From CBDFNC01 sp965249895 (GTDB lineage: Bacteria > Pseudomonadota > Gammaproteobacteria > Enterobacterales > CBDFNC01), in assembly GCA_965249895.1 (NCBI GenBank), contig CBDFNC010000004.1:1364001-1428000 (forward strand): 64,000 nucleotides of DNA, written 5' to 3'. Within the stretch, counting starts at the first letter, position 1; every line of letters begins with the position of its first letter. Of the stretch, positions 9,043-18,056 are shown one piece after another. A model generated the notes under the pieces. The model searched no databases. It saw only the letters and a program-made list of their open reading frames with translations, and was not told the origin of the DNA. Both the position numbers and the translations under genes were made by a program.

Positions 9043-10059
9043 TCACTTGACACCAGAGCTGCGAATTACCGTAGTGAAGCGTTTGGCTACTCCGACAAAA
9101 CCGTTTGAGGTACCGTGAATTTCATCTATCCAGTCGCCGACTTTAGGCATCGCGCCACGACAATCCACGACGTAAACCTTCGTTTGATCTGAGTTACCTG
9201 CGAGATTATTCAACATGTTATACAACTGATCGAGCATTGACTTGATAATGTTTCGACGTAGGGCTGTATCCATAATACCCCGGTTGTTGAGAGGAGGAGC
9301 AAGCCATTTCTTTATGGTAAATATTGGATTGCGTGGATCATTGTTTCCTTCAGGGTACGGAAAGACATAATCATAACCGTGTATGAATATTGGTAGAGAA
9401 GGGTATTTCGCGTGAACATTGGTGATAACTGTCTGGTAGGCATTCCTTAAATATTCAAGCTTCGTATCAAGTAGACCCTGATTAATATGGCCTTTGATGT
9501 CAGTAGTATCGCCGTTGTAGTCCCTAAGAAGGTTTTGAAGTGCTTGTTCTTTGGTGTCTGGGTCCTCGCCAATAATATCATTTCCCGCAGCAGAGAAAAG
9601 AAACCCCTGTACTTTGTTCTTTTGACGATCCAAAGCCCTCATATACTCCGTTTTGCCACTGCCAGGCAGACCGAATACCATGTTTTTGGCTGTATCTCCA
9701 GCGGCTCCCACTGACCAGATGGAATAGTCGTTGCTAAGATGATCAATGACGTCTTTGACCAGAAATGGAAACTGGAACCAACTGTCTCCTTCTGAAACCA
9801 AAACAGGACGACGGTCGTTATTTTTCATACGATGATTAAATTCAGCACGACGTCGTAAGCGAGCGATTCCGTTACCAATTTTTAAGGCATTTTCTCGATC
9901 CTGCTGGTCCTGAGTCATTATAACTAAATCTGGGTTAGGCTTGAGCTCGACATCAAAACCTTTGTTGCTCTTAACAATGGAGTACTCAAGGATGTCCTCA
10001 TCTTCCATATCAATATTCTGAAGCATACTCAGGTAATATTCGTAGCTAATCTTTTCCAT
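9043..10059 (-). CDS. SGNH/GDSL-type hydrolase
   Basis: A 338-residue protein with the four SGNH blocks: S93 in GDSWFQFP (91-98), Gly in GAAGDTA (118-124), N160 in AAGND (157-161), and D312/H315 in DEIHG. The family hydrolyses esters, lipids or acylated sugars. About 90 residues precede the first block, and there is no signal peptide or membrane segment, so it is probably cytoplasmic. A strong GGGAGGT Shine-Dalgarno lies 7 bases before the ATG at 10059. It is divergent from the protease gene with only 29 bp between start codons, and about 250 bp upstream of the peroxidase gene on the same strand. The substrate is unknown. The GLPGSGKT string near 130 resembles a Walker A loop but lies inside the SGNH fold. 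Confidence 0.85.
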   Translation of the reverse strand: MEKISYEYYLSMLQNIDMEDEDILEYSIVKSNKGFDVELKPNPDLVIMTQDQQDRENALKIGNGIARLRRRAEFNHRMKNNDRRPVLVSEGDSWFQFPFLVKDVIDHLSNDYSIWSVGAAGDTAKNMVFGLPGSGKTEYMRALDRQKNKVQGFLFSAAGNDIIGEDPDTKEQALQNLLRDYNGDTTDIKGHINQGLLDTKLEYLRNAYQTVITNVHAKYPSLPIFIHGYDYVFPYPEGNNDPRNPIFTIKKWLAPPLNNRGIMDTALRRNIIKSMLDQLYNMLNNLAGNSDQTKVYVVDCRGAMPKVGDWIDEIHGTSNGFVGVAKRFTTVIRSSGVK

Positions 10060-10088
10060 AATGTACCTCCCGCAAACTACGGCGGATA

Positions 10089-11390
10089 GTGATCATTGAT
10101 TTGGGTAGTGACCATGACATTTTAGACTATACTCGCACATCTAGCGTAAAAGCTGTCGTTGAGACAATTGGAGTGTTATCTGTGGCAAAGTTATCCCAAA
10201 TTATGCAGGAATCTGCTTATATCGAAGCAATTAATCGTTTCAATAAAGTCGGAAAGCTGGTCCAACGCGTACAAATTGGCTTGGCTAAAGGTAAAACAGT
10301 TATTTCACATTACAACGACGAAGAGCAATGTAAGTTGTATGAAGAGCGTGAAGTACAGCTTACAAACCAAATAAGCCGAAATCACAAAAGTGACGTCAAG
10401 CGGCGTTCGGTCGGGCTAGAACGTTCCATTGGAAAATCAAAAGACATACTCTCCATTGAATTTTTTGAAGCAGGATTACTCGCGTCGCGACCAGTAGGCT
10501 ACATCAGCGTAAAATTTGGTGCAGAAGAGGGTACAGGTTTCCTCGTAGGAAACGGCTTGTTGCTTACCAACTATCACGTAATCCCTGATCCCGACACGGC
10601 CAATACCAGCTCTGTAGAATTTAACAAGGAGAACAATCAATATGGGGAGCCAAAGCCTGTCGAGCAATTTGACTTTGATCCTGACCGATTCTTCCTCCCC
10701 AATAAGGCGCTTGACTTCACGATCGTCGCAGTAAATGAACAGTCGGGAAGTGGCCAGTCTCTATCACAATTTAACTTTCTACCACTTATTCCCAGGAGAG
10801 GAAAAGTTCGAATCGGGGACCCAGTGAACATCATCCAACATCCTGGTGGGCAAGAAAAGTCAGTGGTTGTACACAACAGCAATTTACTACACATGGAAAA
10901 CAACTCTGAATTGGAGTCCTTTCTTTGGTATTCAAGCGACACTGAACCTGGCAGTTCCGGATCCCCGGTATTCAACAACCGATGGGAGGTCATAGCTCTA
11001 CACCATCGTGCAGTGCCCTACGTGGATAACAAAGGGAGAATTTTATCTGTCGACGGTAAAGCCATGTCCAATGAAAAAGTTGATACGAACTGCCATCAGG
11101 TTCGCTGGGTGGCGAACGAAGGCGTTCGAACATCAGTCATCGTTCAAGCTGTCCGGGAAGCAACCTTTGAGCAAGTAGGAATGGAAGCACTACGAGACGA
11201 TTTGGTTAGCCTATGGGAAAACACATTCTCCGGCTGGCAGGGGATAGAGTCGTTAAGACGCAAAAATCAAGGAGCGGGGCTGTCTTCTAGTTTTAAGTCG
11301 GCAGTCATGGAAATTCCCTTGGCAAATGAAACTTCGATTAAAATAACGTTGCAGCTCAGTACACAGAGTAATGGTCAACTAAAAACTTAA
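10089..11390 (+). CDS. Trypsin-like serine protease with N-terminal helical domain
   Basis: A 433-residue protein. The protease domain (about 135-360) is of the V8/glutamyl-endopeptidase-like trypsin type: GTGFLVGNGLLLTNYHV with H163, D209 in KALDFTIV, and S290 in EPGSSGSPVF. The first 120 or so residues are helical and charged, with no signal peptide, so the enzyme seems intracellular. Such helical N-termini often act as adaptor or recruitment modules, but I cannot name this one. The start used is a GTG at 10089 with a poor Shine-Dalgarno; the next ATG (10203) would delete part of the helical region. It is the only plus-strand gene of the cargo and is divergent from the SGNH hydrolase. About 75 C-terminal residues follow the protease fold. 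Confidence 0.85.
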   Translation: MIIDLGSDHDILDYTRTSSVKAVVETIGVLSVAKLSQIMQESAYIEAINRFNKVGKLVQRVQIGLAKGKTVISHYNDEEQCKLYEEREVQLTNQISRNHKSDVKRRSVGLERSIGKSKDILSIEFFEAGLLASRPVGYISVKFGAEEGTGFLVGNGLLLTNYHVIPDPDTANTSSVEFNKENNQYGEPKPVEQFDFDPDRFFLPNKALDFTIVAVNEQSGSGQSLSQFNFLPLIPRRGKVRIGDPVNIIQHPGGQEKSVVVHNSNLLHMENNSELESFLWYSSDTEPGSSGSPVFNNRWEVIALHHRAVPYVDNKGRILSVDGKAMSNEKVDTNCHQVRWVANEGVRTSVIVQAVREATFEQVGMEALRDDLVSLWENTFSGWQGIESLRRKNQGAGLSSSFKSAVMEIPLANETSIKITLQLSTQSNGQLKT

Positions 11391-11462
11391 GTACTTCGTT
11401 GAAAGTTATGGTTGTGTCGCATCTTCGGAAAAAGAGGTGATCGAACTTTTCTCTAGGTACAG

Positions 11463-11805
11463 TTAGGCTGCCAAAGAATAAAGCTGCTCCCACAGGGTCA
11501 TTTCTCCGGCATCTTCCATCTGGCCTTTACGACGCATTTGCCATAGTTCGATACCGGCGATAGTGGCTTCTGCCCCCGCCATGGATTTGAATCCGAGCGC
11601 AGTGCGCATCTTCCATTTTACTGCTCGGTGGCTCTGCTCCACGATGTTATTAAGGTACTTCACCTGGAGCACTTCGATAAGGCAGCCCGCCATGCCAGCA
11701 AACCAAAGTTGCCAGTTTAGGGTATCCAGGGCGGCGCAGTTACTCCCACTTTTATCAATGACCACCTTATCAGGTAAGCCATGCTGGCCAATCGCCTTGT
11801 TAAAG
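11463..11805 (-). pseudogene. IS6-family transposase, 3' half
   Basis: This encodes the C-terminal half of an IS6/IS26-type transposase, about 110 residues. It includes the second catalytic Asp (KVVIDKSGSN), the catalytic Glu (NIVEQSHRAVK) and the family-typical end GFKSMAGAEATIAGIE. It is split from its 5' half (13804-14162) by the nested element. The two halves join in frame at RRFF|NKAIGQHG after removal of one TTAAAG. The ATG at 11828 that opens this frame lies inside the nested element and is not a native start. Confidence 0.9.
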
Positions 11806-13803
11806 CCGACATTCCGCACCATTTTCATCTCACCTAGATAATTTAAAAATGTGATCTATCTCACTTTAGCGTGTCCAATGTCTGAAAGATCACAGAAACT
11901 ATAGCCAAAAGATCACAAGCCTCTGACCGCTGCCATGGCACAATCGTCCCAGGATATGTATTAACGGGGAGCGCTATGGCCGCCATCAACACCAGCATTA
12001 AATCGGGACAGATCCGGGTTGAAACTCTCGGCCACCATGGCCTGGTTGCCGGCTTCGTCGACAAGCTCAAACTGGTCGAACGCATCGACGCCAGACTGCC
12101 GGTGTCCAAACAGCATGGCTCCAAGCTCAGCCATGGCCAGCGTATCAAGGCCATGATCATCAACGGCCTGGGCTTCACTCAGAACCCCATTTATCTATCG
12201 CCCCAGTTTTTTGAAGACAAAGCGGTTTCCCTGTTATTTGGCGAAGGTGTCAAGGCCGCCCAGTTGAACGATGACGCGCTGGGCCGTACCCTGGACGCCT
12301 GTTACGAATACGGTGTCACTGCGCTGCTCGCCGAGATTGCCAATGAGATCCACCAGGAATTCACCCCGCCCGGTAGACGGCAAACCCTCCGGTTGGACAG
12401 CACCAGCTTCAAATTAGTGGGCGAGTATGATCTCGAACACCTTTACCTGGAAGGCGAGTCCAGACCGCCCTTGCCCAAGCAGGGCTACTCCAAAGATCAC
12501 CGGCCGGATCTCAAACAACTCGTCTTGTCCCTGATCGTCAGCGGTCCGGCGGACTTACCGATCTGGAGCGAAGGCCTGGACGGCAACAGCCAGGACAAAG
12601 CCAGCTTCCACGCCACCCTAGCCAAACTCCAGTCCTTCCGCCAAGCACTGGAGAACAGCCCGGAGCTGCTGGTTATCGCGGATTCGGCGCTCTACGTCCA
12701 CGGAAAACTGCTGACAGCGGCCTACCTCTGGGTCACTCGGGCGCCAGAAAGCGTAAAAGCGGTCAAACTCCTGGTCGAGGCCGATACCAGTGACTTCGCC
12801 TGGCAGCCGCTGGAACAAGGTTATCAAGGTGTCTTGCTGGGCCAGGTGGAGCGCGGGCTGAAGCAGCAGTGGCTGCTGGTCCACTCCAGCCAGGCCGAGC
12901 AAAGAGAGTGTCGCACTCTGGACAAGCGCATCGCCAAAGCCGGGGCCGAAGCGGAAAGCCAGGCCCGCAAACTGGCCGGGCAGGCCTTTGCCTGCAAACA
13001 AGACGCGCGCAACGCGGCGGCGCAGTTTGAGCGTAAACTCAAATACCACCGGCTTAGTCACGTTGAGGTCAGCGAGGTGAAAAAACACGCAGGTCGTGGT
13101 CGGCCGAAAAAAGACGCCGAGCCTGAGGTGTCGCACTACCGGCTCGAACTTGAGTCGACTCCCTGCCAGGACAAGATCCGGCCGCACCGTAACAAGCTGG
13201 GCCGTTTCGTGCTGGCGACCAATGAACTGGGCAACCAGGAGGTCGCTGGCCTGCTCGCCGCCTACAAATCGCAACAAGGGGTCGAGCGGGGTTTCCGCCT
13301 GATCAAAGACCCCCAGTTTCACCTCAATGGGGTGTTCTTGAAAAAGCCGGAGCGGATCGAGGCGTTGATGATGGTGATGACGCTGTGCCTGATGGTGTAC
13401 AACGCAGGCCAATACCAATTGCGGGAAAACCTGAAAACAGCAGATGAAACCGTGCTTAACCAAGTGGGCAAGCCCACCGCCACCCCGACGATGAGGTGGA
13501 TCTTCCAACGGATGAACGGGATCCACTTAGTGAATGCGCCAGGGCTAGCTGCCTGCGTCACTGGGTTGACGGAAGAAAAGGAGAAAATCCTCCGCCTGTG
13601 CGGTAAAGAGATAGCGCGGCTCTACCAGTTGGAATGAGCGGCGGAAAAGAAAAACACATACTGTGCCCCGGCGCGGTAGGCTTGGTGATCCCGAAATTTA
13701 AGACTGCCGCTTCTGGCTTAGGTGGAGAGACGGTTCAGAGGGCTGGCGACAACGCCTGGGCGAGAAAATAATGCTGCCAGCATAAATCGCTGCGAAATGT
13801 CGG
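11806..13803 (+). mobile_element. IS1634-family element inserted into the IS6 transposase gene
   Basis: The ends are defined by 13-bp inverted repeats CCGACATTYCGCA (11806-11818 and, inverted, 13791-13803). They are flanked by an exact 6-bp target duplication TTAAAG (11800-11805 and 13804-13809). The length is 1998 bp with one transposase gene on the plus strand. The interior is visibly more G+C-rich than the surrounding DNA, consistent with arrival from a different host background. The intact duplication shows a simple, relatively recent insertion. Confidence 0.92.
11976..13637 (+). CDS. IS1634-family (IS4 superfamily) transposase
   Basis: A 553-residue DDE transposase. The N-terminal DUF4277-like region (about 15-110) contains SKQHGSKLSHGQRIKAMI. 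The catalytic residues are expected in LRLDSTSF (first Asp), LLVIADSALYV (second Asp) and QQGVERGFRLIKDP (Glu), the last followed by LKKPERIEALMMVM, characteristic of this family. The gene is intact and codes for the mobility of the element nested in the IS6 copy. A long open frame on the opposite strand (12618-13526) is an artefact of its high G+C content. Confidence 0.92.
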   Translation: MAAINTSIKSGQIRVETLGHHGLVAGFVDKLKLVERIDARLPVSKQHGSKLSHGQRIKAMIINGLGFTQNPIYLSPQFFEDKAVSLLFGEGVKAAQLNDDALGRTLDACYEYGVTALLAEIANEIHQEFTPPGRRQTLRLDSTSFKLVGEYDLEHLYLEGESRPPLPKQGYSKDHRPDLKQLVLSLIVSGPADLPIWSEGLDGNSQDKASFHATLAKLQSFRQALENSPELLVIADSALYVHGKLLTAAYLWVTRAPESVKAVKLLVEADTSDFAWQPLEQGYQGVLLGQVERGLKQQWLLVHSSQAEQRECRTLDKRIAKAGAEAESQARKLAGQAFACKQDARNAAAQFERKLKYHRLSHVEVSEVKKHAGRGRPKKDAEPEVSHYRLELESTPCQDKIRPHRNKLGRFVLATNELGNQEVAGLLAAYKSQQGVERGFRLIKDPQFHLNGVFLKKPERIEALMMVMTLCLMVYNAGQYQLRENLKTADETVLNQVGKPTATPTMRWIFQRMNGIHLVNAPGLAACVTGLTEEKEKILRLCGKEIARLYQLE

Positions 13804-14162
13804 TTAAAGAAGCGTCTGGCCGCGGCTTCATCCCGTTTTTCAGTCAACATGAAATCGATGGTATCACCGGATTTATCAACGGCGCGATACAGGTAAAGCC
13901 ACTGACCTTTCACTTTGATATAGGTCTCATCCATTCGCCATGAGCCTGAAATAGCGCGTTTCTTACCGCCACGGAAGACTTCCTCTAACTGAGGAGCATA
14001 CTCCAACACCCAGCGATGGAGCGTAGCGTGATCAACCAGGACACCGCGCTCTGCCAGTAACTCTTCAATATCTCGGTAGCTGAGTTTGTACGCGACATAC
14101 CAGCGAACTGCCATCAGGATAGTTTCGGATGGAAACTGTTTTTTGGCAAAGCAAAGCGCCAT
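13804..14162 (-). pseudogene. IS6-family transposase, 5' half
   Basis: This encodes the N-terminal half of the IS6 transposase, about 119 native residues: an HTH region (YRDIEELLAERGVLVDHATL), then the first catalytic Asp in WRMDETYIKVKG and YLYRAVDKSGDTIDFML. The frame runs on into the nested IS1634 element and ends there with unrelated residues. The ATG at 14162 is the native start. Combined with 11463-11799 it gives a full-length 231-residue protein. Confidence 0.9.
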
Positions 14163-14286
14163 GATTGTCTCTTTGGTCGGGTGCTATTTCAGCCGGAGCT
14201 TATCTGGATATCATGAACATATCTGCCAAAAATAGGCTCGGTTTTCACTGCGCTAGTCTATTGACCGGTCAAGATGCGACAGAACT

Positions 14287-14882
14287 CAAAAAGCGCCTTC
14301 GATTTTGGCGAAACAATACCTGGTATAGATCCATTGAATTTTGACTCCAGGGATGGCTCGGTGTCCCTAAAGGTAACCTACGATAGTCGGGATAATATTT
14401 TTACTCCTAACGATGGGATTAAAGGCAAGGTGGATAGTGAGTTTCACCGCAAAGCCTTTGGGGGAGACTATGCGTATAGAAAAGACCATGCCCAAATTCA
14501 GTACTTTAACGCCGACGTCACTAATTTGGTGGTAGGCGTCAGAGCTGATTATCAAGCTATCACAGACGGCGCTCCTTTTTATGCCAGACCATACATCAAC
14601 ATGCGGGGTATTCCCGCCATGCGTTATCAGGGGGATAACGTTGCCCTTGCTGAAGTTGAAGTTCGCTGGGATGTAACCCCCAGGTGGTCGTTAATCAGTT
14701 TTGCAGGCTCGGGTAAAGCAACTGATGAAAAGCAAAATTTTTCTGACAGTCAATATAGAAACGTGGTGGGTGGGGGCTTTCGCTATTTAGTAGCTCGACT
14801 GCTTAATATGCGTACTGGTATAGATGTAGCTAAAGGTCCGGAAGAATGGGCTTACTATATTCAAATGGGTCATGCATGGTAA
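14287..14882 (+). pseudogene. 3' remnant of an Omp85/BamA-TamA-like outer-membrane barrel protein
   Basis: About 198 residues of alternating beta-strand character, with motifs of the bacterial surface antigen (D15/Omp85) barrel such as TYDSRDNIFTPNDG, EVEVRWDVTPRWSLISFAG and GGGFRYLVARL. It ends in an aromatic residue (GHAW), as barrel proteins do. The N-terminal part, including any signal peptide and POTRA domains, is missing because the IS6 right end abuts at 14286. No ribosome binding site or native start is visible. It is convergent with the RND permease gene. The missing 5' part is not elsewhere in the window. Confidence 0.8.
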
Positions 14883-14945
14883 GCGGGAAAGGTTTTGTCT
14901 ACAGGAGAAACCAGTCCGGCATCCTTGCCTGGTCCAGGTTTAATT

Positions 14946-17900
14946 TCAGATGCTACCGGCTTTTTCCTTCTCTTGCGCTAAGGCAAGGTTTAGCTGGTTT
15001 TCCACATAACCGGGCGACTTAGTGTTGCTACATAACAAGCGGTACATTGCCGGGATCACCACCAGAGTTACCAGCGAGGCAAATGCCATTCCAAAGAAGA
15101 TCACCGTGCCAACCGCGATACGGTTTTCTGCTCCGGCACCGGTAGACATTACCAAGGGAATAGCCCCAAACAGGGTGGTAAACGCTGTCATCAATATAGG
15201 TCTTAACCTGCGCACCGATGCATCAATAATGGCTTGCTCAAATGCCATACCTTTATCCCTGAGCTGGTTGGCGAACTCCACGATCAGGATGCCATTTTTA
15301 GTCACCATACCCACCAACATGATCATGCCAATTTGGCTATAGATGTTAAGGCCTTGCCCCATCAGCCATAATCCCAACAAGCCGCCAAATACCCCCATAG
15401 GTACGGTAAACATAATCACAAACGAATTAATAAAACTCTCAAATTGTGCCGCTAATACCAGGTAAGCAACGAGTAATGCGAGACCAAACACCAGGATAGT
15501 GTCACTTTGGTTTTCTTTATAATCTTTCGACTCACCGGCAAAATCGATGGAGATATCGGCAGGTAAAATTGCTTTGGCTTGTGCTTCAAGGAAATCTAAT
15601 GCCTCACCCAGGGTATAACCCTCACTCACCACAGCTTTCATGGTGATGGCTTTTTGGGTCTGGAAGTGACTCAATTTATTCGGCGAGGCCACTTCTTCAA
15701 GCTTCGCCACCGTATCCAGGGTGATAAGATCGCCTTTTGGGGTACGCAGATAAATCTTGCTTAAATCTGACACGCTGTTAAAGCTGTCTTCATTACCTCT
15801 CAGGTAAACGTCATACTCTTCACCGCGATCCACAAAGGTGGTTTCTTTGCGGCCACCCAACATGATTTCCAGGGTTTCGGCCACCTCAGCAGCAGATACG
15901 CCTAACTCACTGGCCCTTTCTCTATCTATTGTTGCCACCATTTCCGGGGTTCTTTCTGAATAATCCAGATCCGGCGCGTTTAGCATCGGGCTATGCTCGG
16001 CAATTTCCTGCAGCTGTTTGGCCCACTTATTCAACTCCTGGTAGTCAGAGCCTCGTAGCACAAACTGCACAGGTTCAGACGAACCACCGCGAAAGCCTGG
16101 CATCAGGGGATACACTTTTACATCCGCGATACCCTTAAGCCGCTTTCTCACTAACCCCAGGGCTTGTTTAGCAGACTGATCACGCTTATCCCAATCTTCC
16201 AAGGTCATAATCACAAAACCAGTTTGGTCCCCCGCATTCCCCCCGAACGCAGGCGCCTGGGTACTCATGGACTTGACTATTCCCTGACCCACCAGTGGTA
16301 ACAATCTATCTTCAACCTCGTCCATATTGTCGACCATTCTGTTGTAACTGGTGCCATTCGCTCCCTTTACAAAGACAAAGATCACCCCTTTATCTTGCAG
16401 GGGGGCAAGCTCGCTTGGCACCATCTTGATCACAGCCGCACTGGCAACAATACAGCCCACAACCACAACGGGTGCCAGATAGCGATACTTCATCGTTCGC
16501 ACCAATACCTTGCGATACCCCTGCTCCATCTGATGAAACAGGCGGTCAATCCAAAGGTTAAATGCGCCTTTTTTCACATTAGCGCTCAGTAGCTTACTAC
16601 CCAGAACGGGTGTTAATGTCAGTGCAAGTATTGAAGAGAAAATAACTGCCATGGCAAGCAGCATAGAAAATTCAGTGAATAGTCGCCCTACCATGCCCTC
16701 CATAAAGGAGATAGGCAGAAACACCATCACCAATACCAAGGTTGTCGCCACCACAGCAAAGCCAACTTCACGTGTGCCCTGATAAGCCGCAACCAGAGGC
16801 GATGAGCCCTTCTCGATATGAACGAAGATATTCTCTACCACCACTATGGCGTCATCCACTACCAGACCGATAGCCAGAATAAGCGCCATCAGGGTGAGTA
16901 AGTTAATGGAGAAACCAAAGAAGTATGCTGCGATAAAGGCCGATATCAACGACACGGGTACGGTAATGGCTGGGATCAGGGTTGCCCTCACCTGGCCAAT
17001 GAAGATATACAGTACCAACACCACTAACATACCGGTTAGAAACAGAGTGTTGTAAACTTCTTCAATGGACTTATCGATAAACTCGGTGGAGTCATAATCG
17101 ATATAAATTTGCGAACCATCCGGCACCACATCTTGCAGGCGTTTTACTTGCGCCTTAACATCTTTAGCGACACTTAACGGGTTGGCATCGGACTGAACGA
17201 CAATCCCCAGGCTCAGGTTTAATACGCCGTTATTTTTAAAGCTGGAGTTTTCATTCTCCGCACCATTAAAGACATTAGCCACATCTTTAAGGTAAACCAC
17301 GTGACCTTCATTTGTGGTTCTTACAACCAGGTAATCGAAGTCTTTTTCAGATTGATACATACGGGCAGTACGCACCTGCATCACAGTCACATCGTTGCGG
17401 ATCTCCCCACCTGGCAGCTCGACATTTTCCTGTTTGAGCGCATTTACAATATCCGACGTAGTCACGCCCCGCCCTGCCATTAATTCCGGGTCAAGCTGCA
17501 CATACATAACCCGGTCCAAAGCGCCGCTGAGACTGACCGAGCTGACCCCACTGATGGTGCTAAATCTGTCTTCCAGCACTCGCTCGGAATAATCGGTAAG
17601 CTGAGTTCTGTCCATTTCACTGGATGATAAGCTGATATAGATAGAAGGCTCACCTGAACCATTATCTTTTGAAACAATGGGGTCATCCGCCTGATCGGGC
17701 AGTGAGCTTTGCGCGCGCGACACCGCATCGCGCACATCACTTATTCCCTCGGTGAGATCCCAGTCCATATTAAATTCGATGGTGATCCGAGACATGCCAT
17801 TGCGGGTCACCGAGGTAATATTTTCGATGCCACTAACGCCTGAGAGTTCCCCCTCCAGTTTAGAGGTCACCTGGCTCTCCATTACGGTGGCCGACGCCCC

Positions 17901-18056
17901 TTCATATTTGGTGTTGATGCTCACGTACGGGCTGTCCACATCAGGCATTTCCCGCACGGCTAGCTTGTTAAAAGCGACATAACCAAATACACATAACAAC
18001 AGGCTTAGAACAATGGCAAAAACCGGGCGTTTAACTGACACATCAGAAATCAACAT
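14946..18056 (-). CDS. RND efflux permease (AcrB/MexB-type, HAE1)
   Basis: A 1036-residue inner-membrane proton-drug antiporter. It has the usual AcrB layout of 12 membrane segments and two large periplasmic loops. The N-terminus MLISDVSVKRPVFAIVLSLL is typical. The proton-relay Asp pair is present in GLVVDDAIVVVEN, along with the second-half segments LVAYLVLAAQFESF and GMVTKNGILIVEFANQL. Its ATG overlaps the stop codon of the adaptor gene by one base (TAATG), so the two genes were translationally coupled. The adaptor is now split by an IS element, so this permease has probably lost both its partner and its normal transcription. No outer-membrane factor gene adjoins it. Confidence 0.95.
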   Translation of the reverse strand: MLISDVSVKRPVFAIVLSLLLCVFGYVAFNKLAVREMPDVDSPYVSINTKYEGASATVMESQVTSKLEGELSGVSGIENITSVTRNGMSRITIEFNMDWDLTEGISDVRDAVSRAQSSLPDQADDPIVSKDNGSGEPSIYISLSSSEMDRTQLTDYSERVLEDRFSTISGVSSVSLSGALDRVMYVQLDPELMAGRGVTTSDIVNALKQENVELPGGEIRNDVTVMQVRTARMYQSEKDFDYLVVRTTNEGHVVYLKDVANVFNGAENENSSFKNNGVLNLSLGIVVQSDANPLSVAKDVKAQVKRLQDVVPDGSQIYIDYDSTEFIDKSIEEVYNTLFLTGMLVVLVLYIFIGQVRATLIPAITVPVSLISAFIAAYFFGFSINLLTLMALILAIGLVVDDAIVVVENIFVHIEKGSSPLVAAYQGTREVGFAVVATTLVLVMVFLPISFMEGMVGRLFTEFSMLLAMAVIFSSILALTLTPVLGSKLLSANVKKGAFNLWIDRLFHQMEQGYRKVLVRTMKYRYLAPVVVVGCIVASAAVIKMVPSELAPLQDKGVIFVFVKGANGTSYNRMVDNMDEVEDRLLPLVGQGIVKSMSTQAPAFGGNAGDQTGFVIMTLEDWDKRDQSAKQALGLVRKRLKGIADVKVYPLMPGFRGGSSEPVQFVLRGSDYQELNKWAKQLQEIAEHSPMLNAPDLDYSERTPEMVATIDRERASELGVSAAEVAETLEIMLGGRKETTFVDRGEEYDVYLRGNEDSFNSVSDLSKIYLRTPKGDLITLDTVAKLEEVASPNKLSHFQTQKAITMKAVVSEGYTLGEALDFLEAQAKAILPADISIDFAGESKDYKENQSDTILVFGLALLVAYLVLAAQFESFINSFVIMFTVPMGVFGGLLGLWLMGQGLNIYSQIGMIMLVGMVTKNGILIVEFANQLRDKGMAFEQAIIDASVRRLRPILMTAFTTLFGAIPLVMSTGAGAENRIAVGTVIFFGMAFASLVTLVVIPAMYRLLCSNTKSPGYVENQLNLALAQEKEKAGSI

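Larger units (their letters stand above)
11410..14286 (-). mobile_element. IS6-family element, disrupted by an IS1634-family element
   Basis: The left tip GGTTGTGTCGCATCTT (11410-11425) and the right tip AAGATGCGACAGAACT (14271-14286) are inverted repeats differing at two positions. Removing the 2.0-kb nested element and one copy of its 6-bp duplication restores an uninterrupted 231-residue IS6 transposase, a normal family length. The flanking 8-mers (AAAGTTAT and CAAAAAGC) do not match, so this copy no longer has its own target duplication. That is usual when IS6 elements take part in co-integrate formation. It separates the four-gene cargo on its left from a truncated barrel gene on its right. 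Confidence 0.85.

Noticed and set aside
9640..9700. Walker-A-like GLPGSGKT string in the SGNH hydrolase
   Set aside because: It lies within a protein carrying all four SGNH blocks in order, and no Walker B or other NTPase motif follows; treated as coincidence.
9043..10059. Signal peptide or secretion for the cargo proteins
   Set aside because: None of the four cargo proteins has a hydrophobic N-terminal segment of signal type, so extracellular roles are not supported.
12618..13526. Long minus-strand open frame (302 codons) opposite the IS1634 transposase
   Set aside because: It is a shadow of the G+C-rich transposase gene; its His/Arg/Leu/Pro-rich composition fits no protein family and it has no ribosome site.
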